In this document: piece after piece, positions 9,384 through 18,146 of the stretch
Position numbering within the stretch: position 1 is the stretch's first letter
How the letters are laid out: each line of letters begins with the position of its first letter
Assembly (NCBI GenBank): GCA_030523645.1
Contig: JAUNIB010000002.1
Coordinates: 248,001-312,000 of the forward strand
DNA length: 64,000 nucleotides
Direction: 5' to 3'
Origin: Selenomonadaceae bacterium
Lineage (GTDB): Bacteria; Bacillota; Negativicutes; Selenomonadales; Selenomonadaceae
Notes under the pieces: generated by a model
The model's database searches: none
Seen by the model: the letters and a program-made list of their open reading frames with translations, nothing else
What the model was told of the DNA's origin: nothing
Made by a program: the position numbers and the translations under genes

Positions 9384-10664
9384 TTATTTTTCCAGTCGCT
9401 CCAATGCCCGGTGAGCAATGTCGTGACGATAGTAGGCATCCTTGAAGGAAATCTTGCCGACGCCTTCATAGGCCTTGGCAGTCGCCGACTTGATGTCAGC
9501 CGCACGACCGACTACACCGAGAACTCGACCGCCGTTGGTGACCTTTACGCCGTCCTTCATGGCAGTACCGGCCTCGCAGACATTACAGCCTGCTTCTCTG
9601 GCTGCATCAAGCCCGGTGATAGCATCACCCTTGGCATAGCTGCCGGGATAGCCATTAGCGGCCATGACGACACAGACTGCGGCATCGGAAGACCACTTCA
9701 CCTCGGTCTCAGCCAGCTTGCCGTCAACACAGGCCAGCATAACTTCTACAAGGTCGCTGTCCAGCAGCGGCAGGACGACCTGAGTCTCCGGATCGCCGAA
9801 GCGGCAGTTGAACTCAATAACCTTGGGGCCCTTCTTGGTAATCATAAGACCGGCATAGAGGCAGCCGACATAGGGCTTTCCCTCATTCTTCATGCCGGCA
9901 ATCATCGGGTCGAGAATTTCCTTCTGTACCTGCTCCATTACCTCGGGAGTAATAACCGGGGCCGGTGCATAGGTACCCATACCGCCGGTATTGGGGCCCT
10001 TATCGCCATCGTAAATGCACTTGTGATCCTGAGAAGGAATCATGGCCTTGATGGTCTCGCCATCGGTGAAAGCCAGCACACTGGCTTCCTCGCCCTCAAG
10101 GAATTCCTCCATTACGACTCTTGCTCCGGCCTCGCCGAAAGTCTTATCCTCCAGCATAGAGGTGATGGCATCAAGAGCCTCATCAACAGTCTGAGCGACT
10201 ACAACGCCCTTGCCGGCAGCCAGACCGTCGGCCTTTACAACGATAGGCGCACCCATCTGACGGACATAGACCCGGGCGCGGGAGGCATCGTTAAATACTT
10301 CACAGCGGGCCGTAGGGATATTGTAGCGGCTCATAATCTTCTTGGCGAAGACCTTGGAGCCTTCCAGCTCTGCTGCAGCCTTGGAGGGGCCGAACACCTT
10401 CACACCGCCGGCAGTCAGTACATCGGCAACGCCCTCGGTAAGAGGCAGCTCCGGACCAACAACTACAAGACCGATTTCTTTTTCCTTGGCCAGCTTCAAA
10501 ATGGCTTCACCATCGGTAATGGAGATACCTTCAATATTTTCGGCTATCTCACCGATACCGGGGTTGCCCGGCAGAGCATACAGCTTGTCGCAGAGCGGGC
10601 TGGCGGTCAGCTTCAGAGCCAGCGCATGCTCACGGCCGCCGCTGCCAATCAACAAAATATTCAT
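9384..10664 (-). CDS. purD: Phosphoribosylamine-glycine ligase (GAR synthetase)
   Basis: Second step of purine synthesis: ATP-dependent ligation of glycine to phosphoribosylamine. The N-terminus MNILLIGSGGREHALALKL is diagnostic, and the ATP-grasp core is visible (VKADGLAAGKGVVVA, EEFLEGEEAS, NTGGMGTYAPAP, EFNCRFGDPETQ). The product is 426 residues, a typical length. The start at 10664 follows AAGGAGAAGCA. It is the last gene of purE-purM-purN-purH-purD. The spacing to purH is about 9 bp, so they are very likely co-transcribed. Confidence 0.97.
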   Translation of the reverse strand: MNILLIGSGGREHALALKLTASPLCDKLYALPGNPGIGEIAENIEGISITDGEAILKLAKEKEIGLVVVGPELPLTEGVADVLTAGGVKVFGPSKAAAELEGSKVFAKKIMSRYNIPTARCEVFNDASRARVYVRQMGAPIVVKADGLAAGKGVVVAQTVDEALDAITSMLEDKTFGEAGARVVMEEFLEGEEASVLAFTDGETIKAMIPSQDHKCIYDGDKGPNTGGMGTYAPAPVITPEVMEQVQKEILDPMIAGMKNEGKPYVGCLYAGLMITKKGPKVIEFNCRFGDPETQVVLPLLDSDLVEVMLACVDGKLAETEVKWSSDAAVCVVMAANGYPGSYAKGDAITGLDAAREAGCNVCEAGTAMKDGVKVTNGGRVLGVVGRAADIKSATAKAYEGVGKISFKDAYYRHDIAHRALERLEK

Positions 10665-10673
10665 TGCTTCTCC

Positions 10674-11267
10674 TTATTTCTCAACCTGTCCGGCCAGATA
10701 AGCCTGAATTGCATTGTCATAATCTGCGGTATGAGCGAAGGCCTCCTGAGCCAAAGTCATACGGATCAGACCGCTGGTAACGCCGTCGGCCAGAATAGCA
10801 TTGGCAACTTCATCATAACGCTTCGGATTGGTGACTACGGTAACGAAGCGGAAGTTCTTAGCGGCAGCACGAATCATTGCCGGGCCGCCGATGTCGATAT
10901 TCTCAATAGCATCGGAAAGAGTGACATCCGGCTTTGCGATGGTCTCCTTGAAGGGATAGAGGTTTACAACGACCAGATCGATACCGGTGATGTTATGCTC
11001 TTTCATTGCCGCCACATGAACGGGATTGTCACGGACAGCCAGAATACCGCCGTGAATATAGGGATTCAGGGTCTTTACGCGGCCGTCCATTATCTCGGGG
11101 AAGCCGGTGACATCACTGACATACATTACGGGGATACCAGCTTCCTTGAGGGCACGCATGGTACCGCCGGTGGAAACAATCTCAATGCCGGCAGCGTGGA
11201 GCTTCTTGGCGAATTCCACTACACCGGTCTTGTCGGAAACACTGATGAGGGCTCGTTTGATTTTCAT
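10674..11267 (-). CDS. purH: Stand-alone IMP cyclohydrolase (N-terminal half of PurH)
   Basis: Closes the ring of FAICAR to give IMP, the last step of purine synthesis. The protein is only about 197 residues and matches the MGS-like N-terminal domain of bifunctional Pur[31 protein letters not shown], the [19 protein letters not shown] block, and [18 protein letters not shown]. It then ends with a normal stop after a helix. The C-terminal AICAR formyltransferase domain is absent, and purD starts 9 bp later, so this is not a truncated tail still present downstream. AICAR transformylase must come from another gene. The ATG at 11267 has AGGG at good spacing; a second ATG at 11273 is also possible. 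Confidence 0.93.
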   Translation of the reverse strand: MKIKRALISVSDKTGVVEFAKKLHAAGIEIVSTGGTMRALKEAGIPVMYVSDVTGFPEIMDGRVKTLNPYIHGGILAVRDNPVHVAAMKEHNITGIDLVVVNLYPFKETIAKPDVTLSDAIENIDIGGPAMIRAAAKNFRFVTVVTNPKRYDEVANAILADGVTSGLIRMTLAQEAFAHTADYDNAIQAYLAGQVEK

Positions 11268-11312
11268 GTTCATCCCTGCCTTTACATTATGATAAATTTT
11301 CGGAACAAAATT

Positions 11313-11924
11313 TTATTTGCTTATCCTGACACAACGGCCGTCGATGGTCAGCTTCCCGGCCAGGAACAGCTCAATAGCCCGCGGATACAGCTTGTGCTCC
11401 TGCACCAGAACTCTGGCTCCCAGACTGTCTTCATCGTCGCCTTCTTCAACCGGTACAGCCGCCTGAAGAATGATGGGGCCGGCATCCATATCCTCTACAA
11501 CGAAGTGGATGGTACAGCCGGACACCTTCGCACCGTAGGCAATGGCGTCACGGTGGGCATGCGCTCCCTTGAATGAAGGCAGCAATGCCGGATGTATGTT
11601 CAGAATCCGACCCTCATAAGCCCTGATGAATTCTGCGGTCAGCAGGCGCATGAAACCGGCCAGGCAGACGAGCGTAACGCCGTATTTCTTCAGCTCGGCT
11701 AAGAGAGCTGCATCGAATTCCTCACGGGTGGCAAACTGCTTTCTATCAACGCAGACAGCCGGTATATTTGCCTTCTCAGCCCGCTCCAGTGCCATGACAC
11801 CGGGCTTGTCGGTGATAACAACGCCGATAGGTGCCTTTATCTGACCGGACGCAACCGCATCGATAATGGACTGGAGATTCGTCCCACGGCCGGAGCAAAG
11901 AACTCCGAGAACTTCCCCCGCCAT
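11313..11924 (-). CDS. purN: Phosphoribosylglycinamide formyltransferase 1
   Basis: Uses 10-formyl-tetrahydrofolate to formylate GAR in purine synthesis. Visible motifs are LCSGRGTNLQSIIDA (phosphate-binding loop), VCLAGFMRLL, the catalytic NIHPALLPSFKGAHAHRDAIAYG segment (Asn and His) and SGCTIHFVVEDMDAGPIILQ with the catalytic Asp. At 203 residues it is full length. The ATG overlaps the purM stop as TGATG, indicating translational coupling inside the purine operon. Confidence 0.96.
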   Translation of the reverse strand: MAGEVLGVLCSGRGTNLQSIIDAVASGQIKAPIGVVITDKPGVMALERAEKANIPAVCVDRKQFATREEFDAALLAELKKYGVTLVCLAGFMRLLTAEFIRAYEGRILNIHPALLPSFKGAHAHRDAIAYGAKVSGCTIHFVVEDMDAGPIILQAAVPVEEGDDEDSLGARVLVQEHKLYPRAIELFLAGKLTIDGRCVRISK

Positions 11925-12973
11925 CAGGCGAAGACTCCGCCGGTCATGGTGACCTCATGCTCACCCTTGGTAACCTTGCCGATTACGAAGGACTTCTCGC
12001 CGCGGGCAGCCAGGTCAGCCTGTACGGCATCAGCCTGCTCAGCCGGAACGATAACAATCATGCCGATACCCATGTTGAAGGTACGGTACATTTCTCTCGG
12101 TGCTACATTGCCCCACTTGGACAGGAGACCGAAGATAGCCGGTACTTCCCAGGCAGCCGCGTCAATGGTGCAGCCCATATCCTCGGGAAGCGCACGGGGA
12201 ATATTCTCATAGAAACCGCCGCCGGTGATATGAGCCATGCCGTGAATGTCGAACTTCTCGACCAGCGGCAGAACAACAGCCGGATAGAGGCGGGTGGGAG
12301 TCAGGAGAGCATCACCGATGGTCTTGCCCAGCTCATCGATGTACTCGTCGCCCTTCATGCCCTTGACTTCAAAGACGATTTTACGGACGAGGGAATATCC
12401 GTTGGAATGAACGCCGGTAGACGGCAGGCCGAGGATAACATCCCCTTCCTTGACCATGCTGCTGTTAATCATCTTGGACTTCTCAACGCAGCCAACGGCA
12501 AAGCCGGCAATATCATACTCACCTTCCGGATAGAAGCCGTTCATCTCGGCAGTCTCGCCGCCGATGAGCGCGCAGCCGGACTCCTTGCAGGCACCGGCAA
12601 CACCCTTTACGATTTCAGCTACTGCTTCGGGATCGAGCTTGCCGACAGCAAGGTAATCCAGGAAGAAGAGAGGCTCAGCACCCTGAACGACGATATCATT
12701 TACGCACATGGCCACGGCATCCTGACCGATGGTATCGTGCTTGTTCAGAAGGAACGCCAGCTTCAGCTTCGTGCCTACACCGTCGGTACCGGAGATCAGC
12801 ACTGGCTCCTTGTACTTTGCTACATTCAGGGCAAAGAGTCCGCCAAAGCCGCCGAGGTCACCCATTACCTCCGGGCGATAGGTTGCCTTGACACAATCCT
12901 TGATGAGAGTAACGGAACGATTGCCTGCATCAATGTCTACGCCTGCATCGGCGTATGTCAACTGCTTTTCCAT
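11924..12973 (-). CDS. purM: Phosphoribosylformylglycinamidine cyclo-ligase (AIR synthetase)
   Basis: Converts FGAM to AIR with ATP. Family motifs are visible: the N-terminal [21 protein letters not shown], the [15 protein letters not shown] segment, [38 protein letters not shown], and [17 protein letters not shown]. The product is 349 residues, normal length. GAGGTGAATC precedes the start. It lies 14 bp after purE and overlaps purN. Neither purF, purL nor purC is in the window. Confidence 0.97.
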   Translation of the reverse strand: MEKQLTYADAGVDIDAGNRSVTLIKDCVKATYRPEVMGDLGGFGGLFALNVAKYKEPVLISGTDGVGTKLKLAFLLNKHDTIGQDAVAMCVNDIVVQGAEPLFFLDYLAVGKLDPEAVAEIVKGVAGACKESGCALIGGETAEMNGFYPEGEYDIAGFAVGCVEKSKMINSSMVKEGDVILGLPSTGVHSNGYSLVRKIVFEVKGMKGDEYIDELGKTIGDALLTPTRLYPAVVLPLVEKFDIHGMAHITGGGFYENIPRALPEDMGCTIDAAAWEVPAIFGLLSKWGNVAPREMYRTFNMGIGMIVIVPAEQADAVQADLAARGEKSFVIGKVTKGEHEVTMTGGVFA

Positions 12974-12986
12974 GATTCACCTCTTA

Positions 12987-13472
12987 TTAAACCTGAGCGG
13001 CTACGCGGGCAGACTTTACTGCCACTTCATCAGCCAGCTTCTGGCGATATGCTTTCATCTTCCCGGCCAGCTCAGCATCGCCCACGGCAAGAATCTGAGC
13101 TGCGAAAACAGCGGCATTCTTGGCACCGTTGATAGCCATTGTTGCCACCGGAATACCGGAAGGCATCTGGACGGTAGCAAGGAGTGCATCAAGACCGTTC
13201 ATCGGGGATGCATTGATAGGAATCCCGATAACCGGCTTCGTAGTATAGGAGGCGATAACGCCGCCCAGATGAGCAGCTGCACCGGCGGCTGCGATAAAGA
13301 GAGCGATTCCCTTCTCATCTGCCGACTCTACAAACTCCTTTACCCGCCCGGGGGTACGATGGGCGGAAGCTACCTCAACTACCGGCTCAATGTCGAATTC
13401 CTTCAGCATATCGGCTGCCGGCTTTACAATGGACCAATCGGAATCGCTGCCCATAATGATTGCCACTTTCAT
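12987..13472 (-). CDS. purE: 5-(carboxyamino)imidazole ribonucleotide mutase / AIR carboxylase PurE
   Basis: Carboxylation step of purine synthesis that produces CAIR. The N-terminal [10 protein letters not shown] motif, the SAHRTPGRV active-site segment and the [14 protein letters not shown] loop are all present in about 161 residues. The start is the ATG at 13472 after AGGAGATGACCCC; an upstream extension of the frame is not conserved-looking. It is the first gene of the purine operon. No purK is adjacent, so whether it acts as class I mutase (with PurK elsewhere) or as class II direct carboxylase cannot be decided here. Confidence 0.95.
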   Translation of the reverse strand: MKVAIIMGSDSDWSIVKPAADMLKEFDIEPVVEVASAHRTPGRVKEFVESADEKGIALFIAAAGAAAHLGGVIASYTTKPVIGIPINASPMNGLDALLATVQMPSGIPVATMAINGAKNAAVFAAQILAVGDAELAGKMKAYRQKLADEVAVKSARVAAQV

Positions 13473-13612
13473 GGGGTCATCTCCTGATTCATACTTTTTA
13501 TATTTCCTAAAAAAGAGCAAAATTCTCCGCTTTTAATAATAAAGGAAACCCCGACTAATGTCAAACAAAAGACCAACCAAAAGCTTTCAAATAAAGTCTT
13601 AACATTAAGGAA

Positions 13613-13648
13613 GGGGCTATGAAAACGGCAAACCATTTTCATAGCCCC
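13613..13648 (-). terminator. Hairpin between the dehydrogenase gene and purE
   Basis: A perfect 13-bp stem (GGGGCTATGAAAA and its complement) with a 10-nt loop lies 17 bp after the end of the 13665-14726 gene. The T run on the minus strand is short and interrupted, so termination is likely but may be incomplete. A very similar stem-loop follows sbp at 15784-15831. Confidence 0.65.
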
Positions 13649-13664
13649 AAATTATTTCATATTT

Positions 13665-14726
13665 TTATCTCTTGAGAATTTCGATGATTGCCTCACCGAT
13701 TTCGTCAGTCTTGGCAGTACCGCCGAGGTCCGGAGTGAGGGTCTTCTTCTCCACGAGGAGAGTCTCGATAGCGTCGATAATCTCCTGACCCCAGTCATTC
13801 ATTCCCCAGTGGTCAAGCATCTGAGCGATGGACCAGATGGAGGCCAGCGGATTGGAAATCATCTGACCGGCAATATCCGGAGCGGAGCCGTGGATAGGCT
13901 CGAACATGGAGGGATACTTGCCCTCCGGGTTCAGGTTTGCACCGGCAGCGAGACCCATACCGCCGGCAATAGCCGCACCAAGGTCGGTGAGGATATCACC
14001 AAAGAGGTTGGAGGCTACGACAATCTGGAAGCGCTTCGGATCCTTTACGAAGAACATGCTGGCTGCATCAACGAGGAGAGTGCTGGTCTTGACCTCAGGA
14101 TACTCCTGACCAACCTCTTTGAAAATCTGATCCCAGAAGACCATGGAATAGCCGAGAGCGTTGCCCTTGGAAATGCTGGTGAGGGTCTTGCCCTCTTTCT
14201 TGGCCAGCTCATAGGCATAGCGGATGACACGCTCCGTACCCTTACGGGAGAAGACGCTGGTCTGGAGAGCCATCTCCTGCGGAGAATCCGGATAGAGGCG
14301 GCAGCCGACATTGGCATACTCACCTTCGCTGTTCTCACGGACAACGACCATGTCGATATCCTCAATGCCAACACCGGTGAGCGGACAGGGTGCGCCCTTC
14401 AGCAGCTTGACAGGACGGAGATTGATGTACTGGTCGAAGCCCTTGCGGAGCTTCAGCAGCAGACCGCCCAGAGAAATGTTGTCCGGAACGCCGGGATAGC
14501 CGACAGCACCGAGATAGATGGCGTCAACATCCTTCAGAATATCCAGAGCATTCTCCGGCATCATTTCACCGGTCTTGAGATAATACTCGCAGCCCCAGGG
14601 ATAGTCGTCATACTCTACCTCAAAGTTTGCCATTTCAGCAACAGCAGTGAGAACCTTCTTGCCTTCCGCAAGGACCTCAGGGCCGATACCGTCGCCGGGG
14701 ATAACCGCTACTTTGTACTTTTTCAT
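13665..14726 (-). CDS. Isocitrate/isopropylmalate dehydrogenase family, D-malate/tartrate dehydrogenase-like
   Basis: A metal- and NAD-dependent beta-decarboxylating dehydrogenase of 353 residues. The N-terminus VAVIPGDGIGPEV is general for the family. The segments WGCEYYLKTGEMMP, DAIYLGAVGYPGVPDNISL and FDQYINLRPVKLL match the DmlA/TtuC (D-malate/tartrate) subgroup better than LeuB. Also visible are VVRENSEGEY, the SNLFGDILTDLGAAI metal-binding Asp region, and EPIHGSAPDI. No leu genes surround it, which argues against LeuB. Physiologically it could instead serve as isocitrate dehydrogenase; the substrate needs an assay. Confidence 0.85.
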   Translation of the reverse strand: MKKYKVAVIPGDGIGPEVLAEGKKVLTAVAEMANFEVEYDDYPWGCEYYLKTGEMMPENALDILKDVDAIYLGAVGYPGVPDNISLGGLLLKLRKGFDQYINLRPVKLLKGAPCPLTGVGIEDIDMVVVRENSEGEYANVGCRLYPDSPQEMALQTSVFSRKGTERVIRYAYELAKKEGKTLTSISKGNALGYSMVFWDQIFKEVGQEYPEVKTSTLLVDAASMFFVKDPKRFQIVVASNLFGDILTDLGAAIAGGMGLAAGANLNPEGKYPSMFEPIHGSAPDIAGQMISNPLASIWSIAQMLDHWGMNDWGQEIIDAIETLLVEKKTLTPDLGGTAKTDEIGEAIIEILKR

Positions 14727-14795
14727 TATATTCCCTCCTGTTTATTATTGACTGAATTATTCGCCGATGAGTAATTCACCGGCAGCAGACAGGAC

Positions 14796-15677
14796 TCAGT
14801 CCTTGTCCAGCTCCTTCAGCACAGCTGCCATCTCATCGAGGAAATGTCCCTCTACAGTTTCAATGTCGCCTCTGTCGCTGGCATCCGCCAGACGGTGATC
14901 GATAGGAAGACGACCAAGCACCGGGATATCGTACTGAGCCACCACATGAGCCAAGTGACTCTCACCGAAGATGTGATGCTCCTTGCCGCAGTCGGGGCAG
15001 CGGAAGTAAGACATATTCTCCACTACGCCGAGGATGGGAATATCCATCATATTCGCCATCTTCACGGCCTTCTCAACAATCATGTTTACCAAATCCTGCG
15101 GGCTGGTAACGACGATGATGCCGTCAACAGGCAGCGACTGGAAAACCGTGAGCGGCACATCTCCGGTGCCGGGAGGCATATCTACGAACAGGTAATCAAC
15201 ATCTTCCCAGATAATCTCCTGCCAGAACTGCCGGACGACGCCGCTGATAACCGGGCCGCGCCAGACGACCGGATCGGTCTGATCCGGCAGCAGCAGATTC
15301 ATGGACATGATGTCAATGCCGCCGTCGCTCTTTAAGGGATAGGCTCCTGCCTCATTGCCGCGAATCTCACCCTTCACCCCGAACATTCTCGGAATAGAAG
15401 GACCGGTAATATCCGCATCGAGGATGCCTACATTGTACCCTGCCCTGCTCATCTCTACCGCAGCCAGACCGGTGACCATGGACTTGCCTACGCCGCCCTT
15501 GCCGCTCATGATAGCAATGACATGCTTTACCTTCGACAGCTCATTGGGGGCCAGTACCGGCGGCTCACCGCAGCCGGCCTGACTGTTATTCTCACCGCAG
15601 ACATTTCCCTGCGGTGTCTTCCTTGACGGACAGTCTGTGCCGCAGCTGCTGCAGTCGAAATCACAGCTTTCGCTCAT
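14796..15677 (-). CDS. apbC: Mrp/NBP35-family Fe-S cluster carrier ATPase
   Basis: A soluble P-loop ATPase that carries and transfers [4Fe-4S] clusters. It has the deviant Walker A GKGGVGKSMVTGL, switch region DADITGPSIPRMFG, VDMPPGTGD, and the C-terminal CPDC pair that binds the bridging cluster. The N-terminus has an extra Cys-rich segment (SCDFDCSSCGTDCPSR), as in Nbp35-type proteins, which could hold a second cluster. I start at 15677 after GGGAGAGAATAAA. The product is 293 residues. It sits alone between a dehydrogenase gene and the division cluster. Confidence 0.92.
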   Translation of the reverse strand: MSESCDFDCSSCGTDCPSRKTPQGNVCGENNSQAGCGEPPVLAPNELSKVKHVIAIMSGKGGVGKSMVTGLAAVEMSRAGYNVGILDADITGPSIPRMFGVKGEIRGNEAGAYPLKSDGGIDIMSMNLLLPDQTDPVVWRGPVISGVVRQFWQEIIWEDVDYLFVDMPPGTGDVPLTVFQSLPVDGIIVVTSPQDLVNMIVEKAVKMANMMDIPILGVVENMSYFRCPDCGKEHHIFGESHLAHVVAQYDIPVLGRLPIDHRLADASDRGDIETVEGHFLDEMAAVLKELDKD

Positions 15678-15783
15678 TTTATTCTCTCCCTTATGAATTA
15701 AATCCACACTTATGATTTGATTTTATCACTTTTCAAGTCGTTAATCAAAATATAATACTGAATACATCCGCCATTAACGAAAG

Positions 15784-15831
15784 CAAAAAATTGGGGTCTG
15801 TGAAAAACGCTTAATCATTTTTCACAGACCC
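15784..15831 (-). terminator. Terminator closing the mur/fts operon
   Basis: A long stem (GGGTCTGTGAAAAA with its complement) followed on the minus strand by AATTTTTT lies about 50 bp after the sbp stop. It marks the end of the division cluster transcript. No ftsA or ftsZ lies between sbp and this signal. Confidence 0.85.
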
Positions 15832-15881
15832 TGTCTTATTGTATATACGGTTGAATAATGCTTGTGCAGTGTCCGGGCAAA

Positions 15882-16220
15882 TCAGTTCGATTTTTTATCC
15901 AGCATATAGCGGCGGATAATGGCCAGGTTCTGGAACACCCTCAGACCGAAGGCTATAAGTGCCACCATGTACAAGTCCATACCCAGCTGATCGCCGAGAT
16001 ATACAAGCACTGCTGCCAGCAGGGCATTTACCACGAAGCCGGACAGGAAGATGGTATTGTCGAATTTCCCATCCATATCGGCGCGAATACCGCCAAACAC
16101 CGAGTCAAGGGCAGCAATCAATGCTACGGAAAAGAGCCTTGAATATGCCACCGGTATGTCCAGCGGACATATCATGCCCAAAAGTATGCCCACGGAAAGG
16201 CCAACGATGGAAATAATCAT
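15882..16220 (-). CDS. sbp: Small basic family membrane protein (Sbp, DUF1290)
   Basis: A 112-residue membrane protein of the small basic family found at the end of Firmicutes division clusters; its function is unknown. Three to four hydrophobic segments are visible (ISIVGLSVGILLGMICPLDI, LFSVALIAALDSVFGGIRA, GFVVNALLAAVLVYLGDQLG, and a last amphipathic stretch). The family signature ALDSVFGGIRA is intact. Its ATG overlaps the DUF881 stop by 4 bp, so the two are coupled. In most Firmicutes ftsA/ftsZ follow; here a terminator does. Confidence 0.9.
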   Translation of the reverse strand: MIISIVGLSVGILLGMICPLDIPVAYSRLFSVALIAALDSVFGGIRADMDGKFDNTIFLSGFVVNALLAAVLVYLGDQLGMDLYMVALIAFGLRVFQNLAIIRRYMLDKKSN

Positions 16221-16978
16221 TGTGCACTACCTCCCGCTGCATTCCCGCTCTTTACGGACTCTCCGGCACCGCCCCGAGCTATTGGCTTCGCATGACGGAA
16301 GGGTGACGGCCCGTTAAAGGGAGGTACCTCTACCGAAGTCCGCGGACTGATGGCAGTCTGAATACCCCAGACCTTCAGAGTATCGACAACACCGCCGCGC
16401 ATCTTCAGCGCATTTTCCAGCGTCGTCACTTCACCGATGGCAATGATTTCAAAGGGAGCCGCCGAGCGGACATTGTTTACCGACAAGGTAGGTCCGGCAC
16501 AGCGAATCTCCGAAGTAGCGGTCAGCCTCTGTCCATTCAGAGAAATCGCCTCGGCTCCGGCAGCTCTCAGCTCATTCACAACTCTAAGAATATCCTCGTC
16601 GTGAATGACATAGAGATTCATGTTCTCTCCGGCCTTTGCCGTTTTCCTGCTGTCATCAATAGTAATCACAAGACCGGGGCCGGTGAGTCCCACCAGTCCT
16701 GCCGTCATTTCCAAATCGGACAGATTTGCAACCCGGCTCTCCTTTTCCTGCCGCTCCGTCACTTCCCTGAGGGCTGCTCGCAGAGTGTCACGCTCTTTTT
16801 CCGTGTCTATCAGTCGGGCAGACAGCTCCTCTATACGCTGGAAGGGCAGCGACTCCTTCTGGACAAGAGTTGCCCGGAACTGCAGAGTCAGCAGCAGGCC
16901 CAGCACCATGGAAACAAAGGCCAGACCTATGCGGTTCTGATTTTCCGAGTTTATCACGTCACCGATTTTATTGAGCAT
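16217..16978 (-). CDS. DUF881 family protein
   Basis: A 253-residue single-pass membrane protein of the DUF881 family (YlxW/YlxX-like), usually encoded with ftsQ and sbp; its exact role is unknown. One N-terminal membrane helix (IGLAFVSMVLGLLLTLQF) is followed by a coiled coil (about residues 48-82), then the DUF881 globular domain with GLTGPGLVITIDDS, LYVIHDEDILRVVNELRAAGAEAISLNGQRL and GPTLSVNN. The start has AAGGAGG upstream, and the gene overlaps ftsQ by 11 bp. The C-terminal 30 residues are Gly/Ala/Ser-rich and look disordered. Confidence 0.9.
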   Translation of the reverse strand: MLNKIGDVINSENQNRIGLAFVSMVLGLLLTLQFRATLVQKESLPFQRIEELSARLIDTEKERDTLRAALREVTERQEKESRVANLSDLEMTAGLVGLTGPGLVITIDDSRKTAKAGENMNLYVIHDEDILRVVNELRAAGAEAISLNGQRLTATSEIRCAGPTLSVNNVRSAAPFEIIAIGEVTTLENALKMRGGVVDTLKVWGIQTAISPRTSVEVPPFNGPSPFRHAKPIARGGAGESVKSGNAAGGSAQ

Positions 16979-18092
16979 TTGCTTTGCCCTCCTTATCCTT
17001 TGAAGGGTTATGCTGTTCGCTCTTCACTGCCTTGTCTGCCGGTTTGTCCCCGGCTGCCGGCTTATCCTGCTTTGTCTCGGCAGCCGCCGGCTTCTGACTG
17101 TCGGCCTGCTTCGGCAAAGCGGGTGCCGTATTCTCGGCCTTGGACTCTTCGGTCTGAGCCGGTTTCGCAGTCTGATTTGCCGTCATTGTCCCATTCCCGC
17201 CGGTAAACTGAATCGGCGCGCTGTTCTCCTGACGCAGCTTGACAAACGGCGTATCAAAGCTCAAATCTATATACTCCATGGGATGCTTAGACAGCTTCAG
17301 CTCTGCCAGAAAGTCACGGCAAATCTTCGCCTTTTCCTCCGGCCTGTCCAGCTTTCCCAGACGGATTTCCGTCCGGTCCGGAGTGAGGCAGGTAATATGC
17401 TCCGGATTGGAAATATTCACATAGGACAGCGAAGCGATAGCCTGCGGACCAATATGGCCAAGGAATGCAGCAATATCCCTGATTGCCTGTTCCTTCACGC
17501 TGTCGCTGATATAAAGGTCATGAACCTTCATGCCCACAAGCTGAGGCACCTGATGCTGGGCCGGCGTCCGATAAGCCGCCAGTACAAGTCCCTCCCGGTC
17601 AATATCAATATATCCGTAGTCACAGGGAATATTCAGCACCGGCTGCCGCTCCGTCACCTGAATCATCAGTCCGTTGGGAAGCAGACGTTTCACCTCTGCC
17701 CGCTCAATCCGCAAATCCTTCATCAACAGAGTCTTTGCATCCTCCGGAGACACCGACAGGATATGCTGGCCCCGATAGACCCCGGCCATACGGCAGACCT
17801 CTTCGGCTGTCACATAGCTGTTGCCTACTACCTTTATCTCGTCGAGATTGAAAAGGGGCATATACTTGAAGGCCGCCATTGCCAGCAGTGCCAAAAGAGC
17901 TGCCTGCCAGGCCAGTTTGCGGCGGCTTCTGCGGCGGTGCCGCAGTCTTGTTTCGTCCTGGTCCCGGGTCTCAGCTTCCTGCTTTTCCCGGTCTGCCTCG
18001 GAGATAGCATCGCCGTAAATCGAATCCAGCTCCCGCTCGATTATGTGCCAGTCGTAGGCCTTTGTCTTGTCACTTATCCTCTTATCCGACAC
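16968..18092 (-). CDS. ftsQ: Cell division protein FtsQ/DivIB (POTRA domain)
   Basis: Divisome membrane protein that forms the FtsQ-FtsB-FtsL scaffold. It has a charged cytoplasmic N-terminus, a single membrane helix (AWQAALLALLAMAAFKYMPLF), then the POTRA domain starting at LDEIKVVGNSYVTAEEV and the FtsQ domain with LLPNGLMIQVTERQPV and ISNPEHITCLTPDRTEIRLG. It starts with GTG at 18092, 7 nt after AAAGGAGG. The C-terminal 80 residues are Lys/Ala/Pro/Glu-rich and low in complexity, an extension not required by the family. It lies between ddl and DUF881. Confidence 0.93.
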   Translation of the reverse strand: MSDKRISDKTKAYDWHIIERELDSIYGDAISEADREKQEAETRDQDETRLRHRRRSRRKLAWQAALLALLAMAAFKYMPLFNLDEIKVVGNSYVTAEEVCRMAGVYRGQHILSVSPEDAKTLLMKDLRIERAEVKRLLPNGLMIQVTERQPVLNIPCDYGYIDIDREGLVLAAYRTPAQHQVPQLVGMKVHDLYISDSVKEQAIRDIAAFLGHIGPQAIASLSYVNISNPEHITCLTPDRTEIRLGKLDRPEEKAKICRDFLAELKLSKHPMEYIDLSFDTPFVKLRQENSAPIQFTGGNGTMTANQTAKPAQTEESKAENTAPALPKQADSQKPAAAETKQDKPAAGDKPADKAVKSEQHNPSKDKEGKANAQ

Positions 18093-18146
18093 AAGCTGCC
18101 TCCTTTCCTATTTTCCCTGAAATTATCTGCCGGTACCCTCGCCGCC

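Noticed and set aside
9339..11576. A 745-codon open frame on the plus strand
   Set aside because: It lies antisense to purD, purH and purN, which have full motifs. It has no ribosome site and a repetitive composition typical of shadow frames in GC-rich codons.
13665..14726. LeuB (3-isopropylmalate dehydrogenase)
   Set aside because: Subgroup motifs fit D-malate/tartrate dehydrogenases better and no leu genes are nearby.
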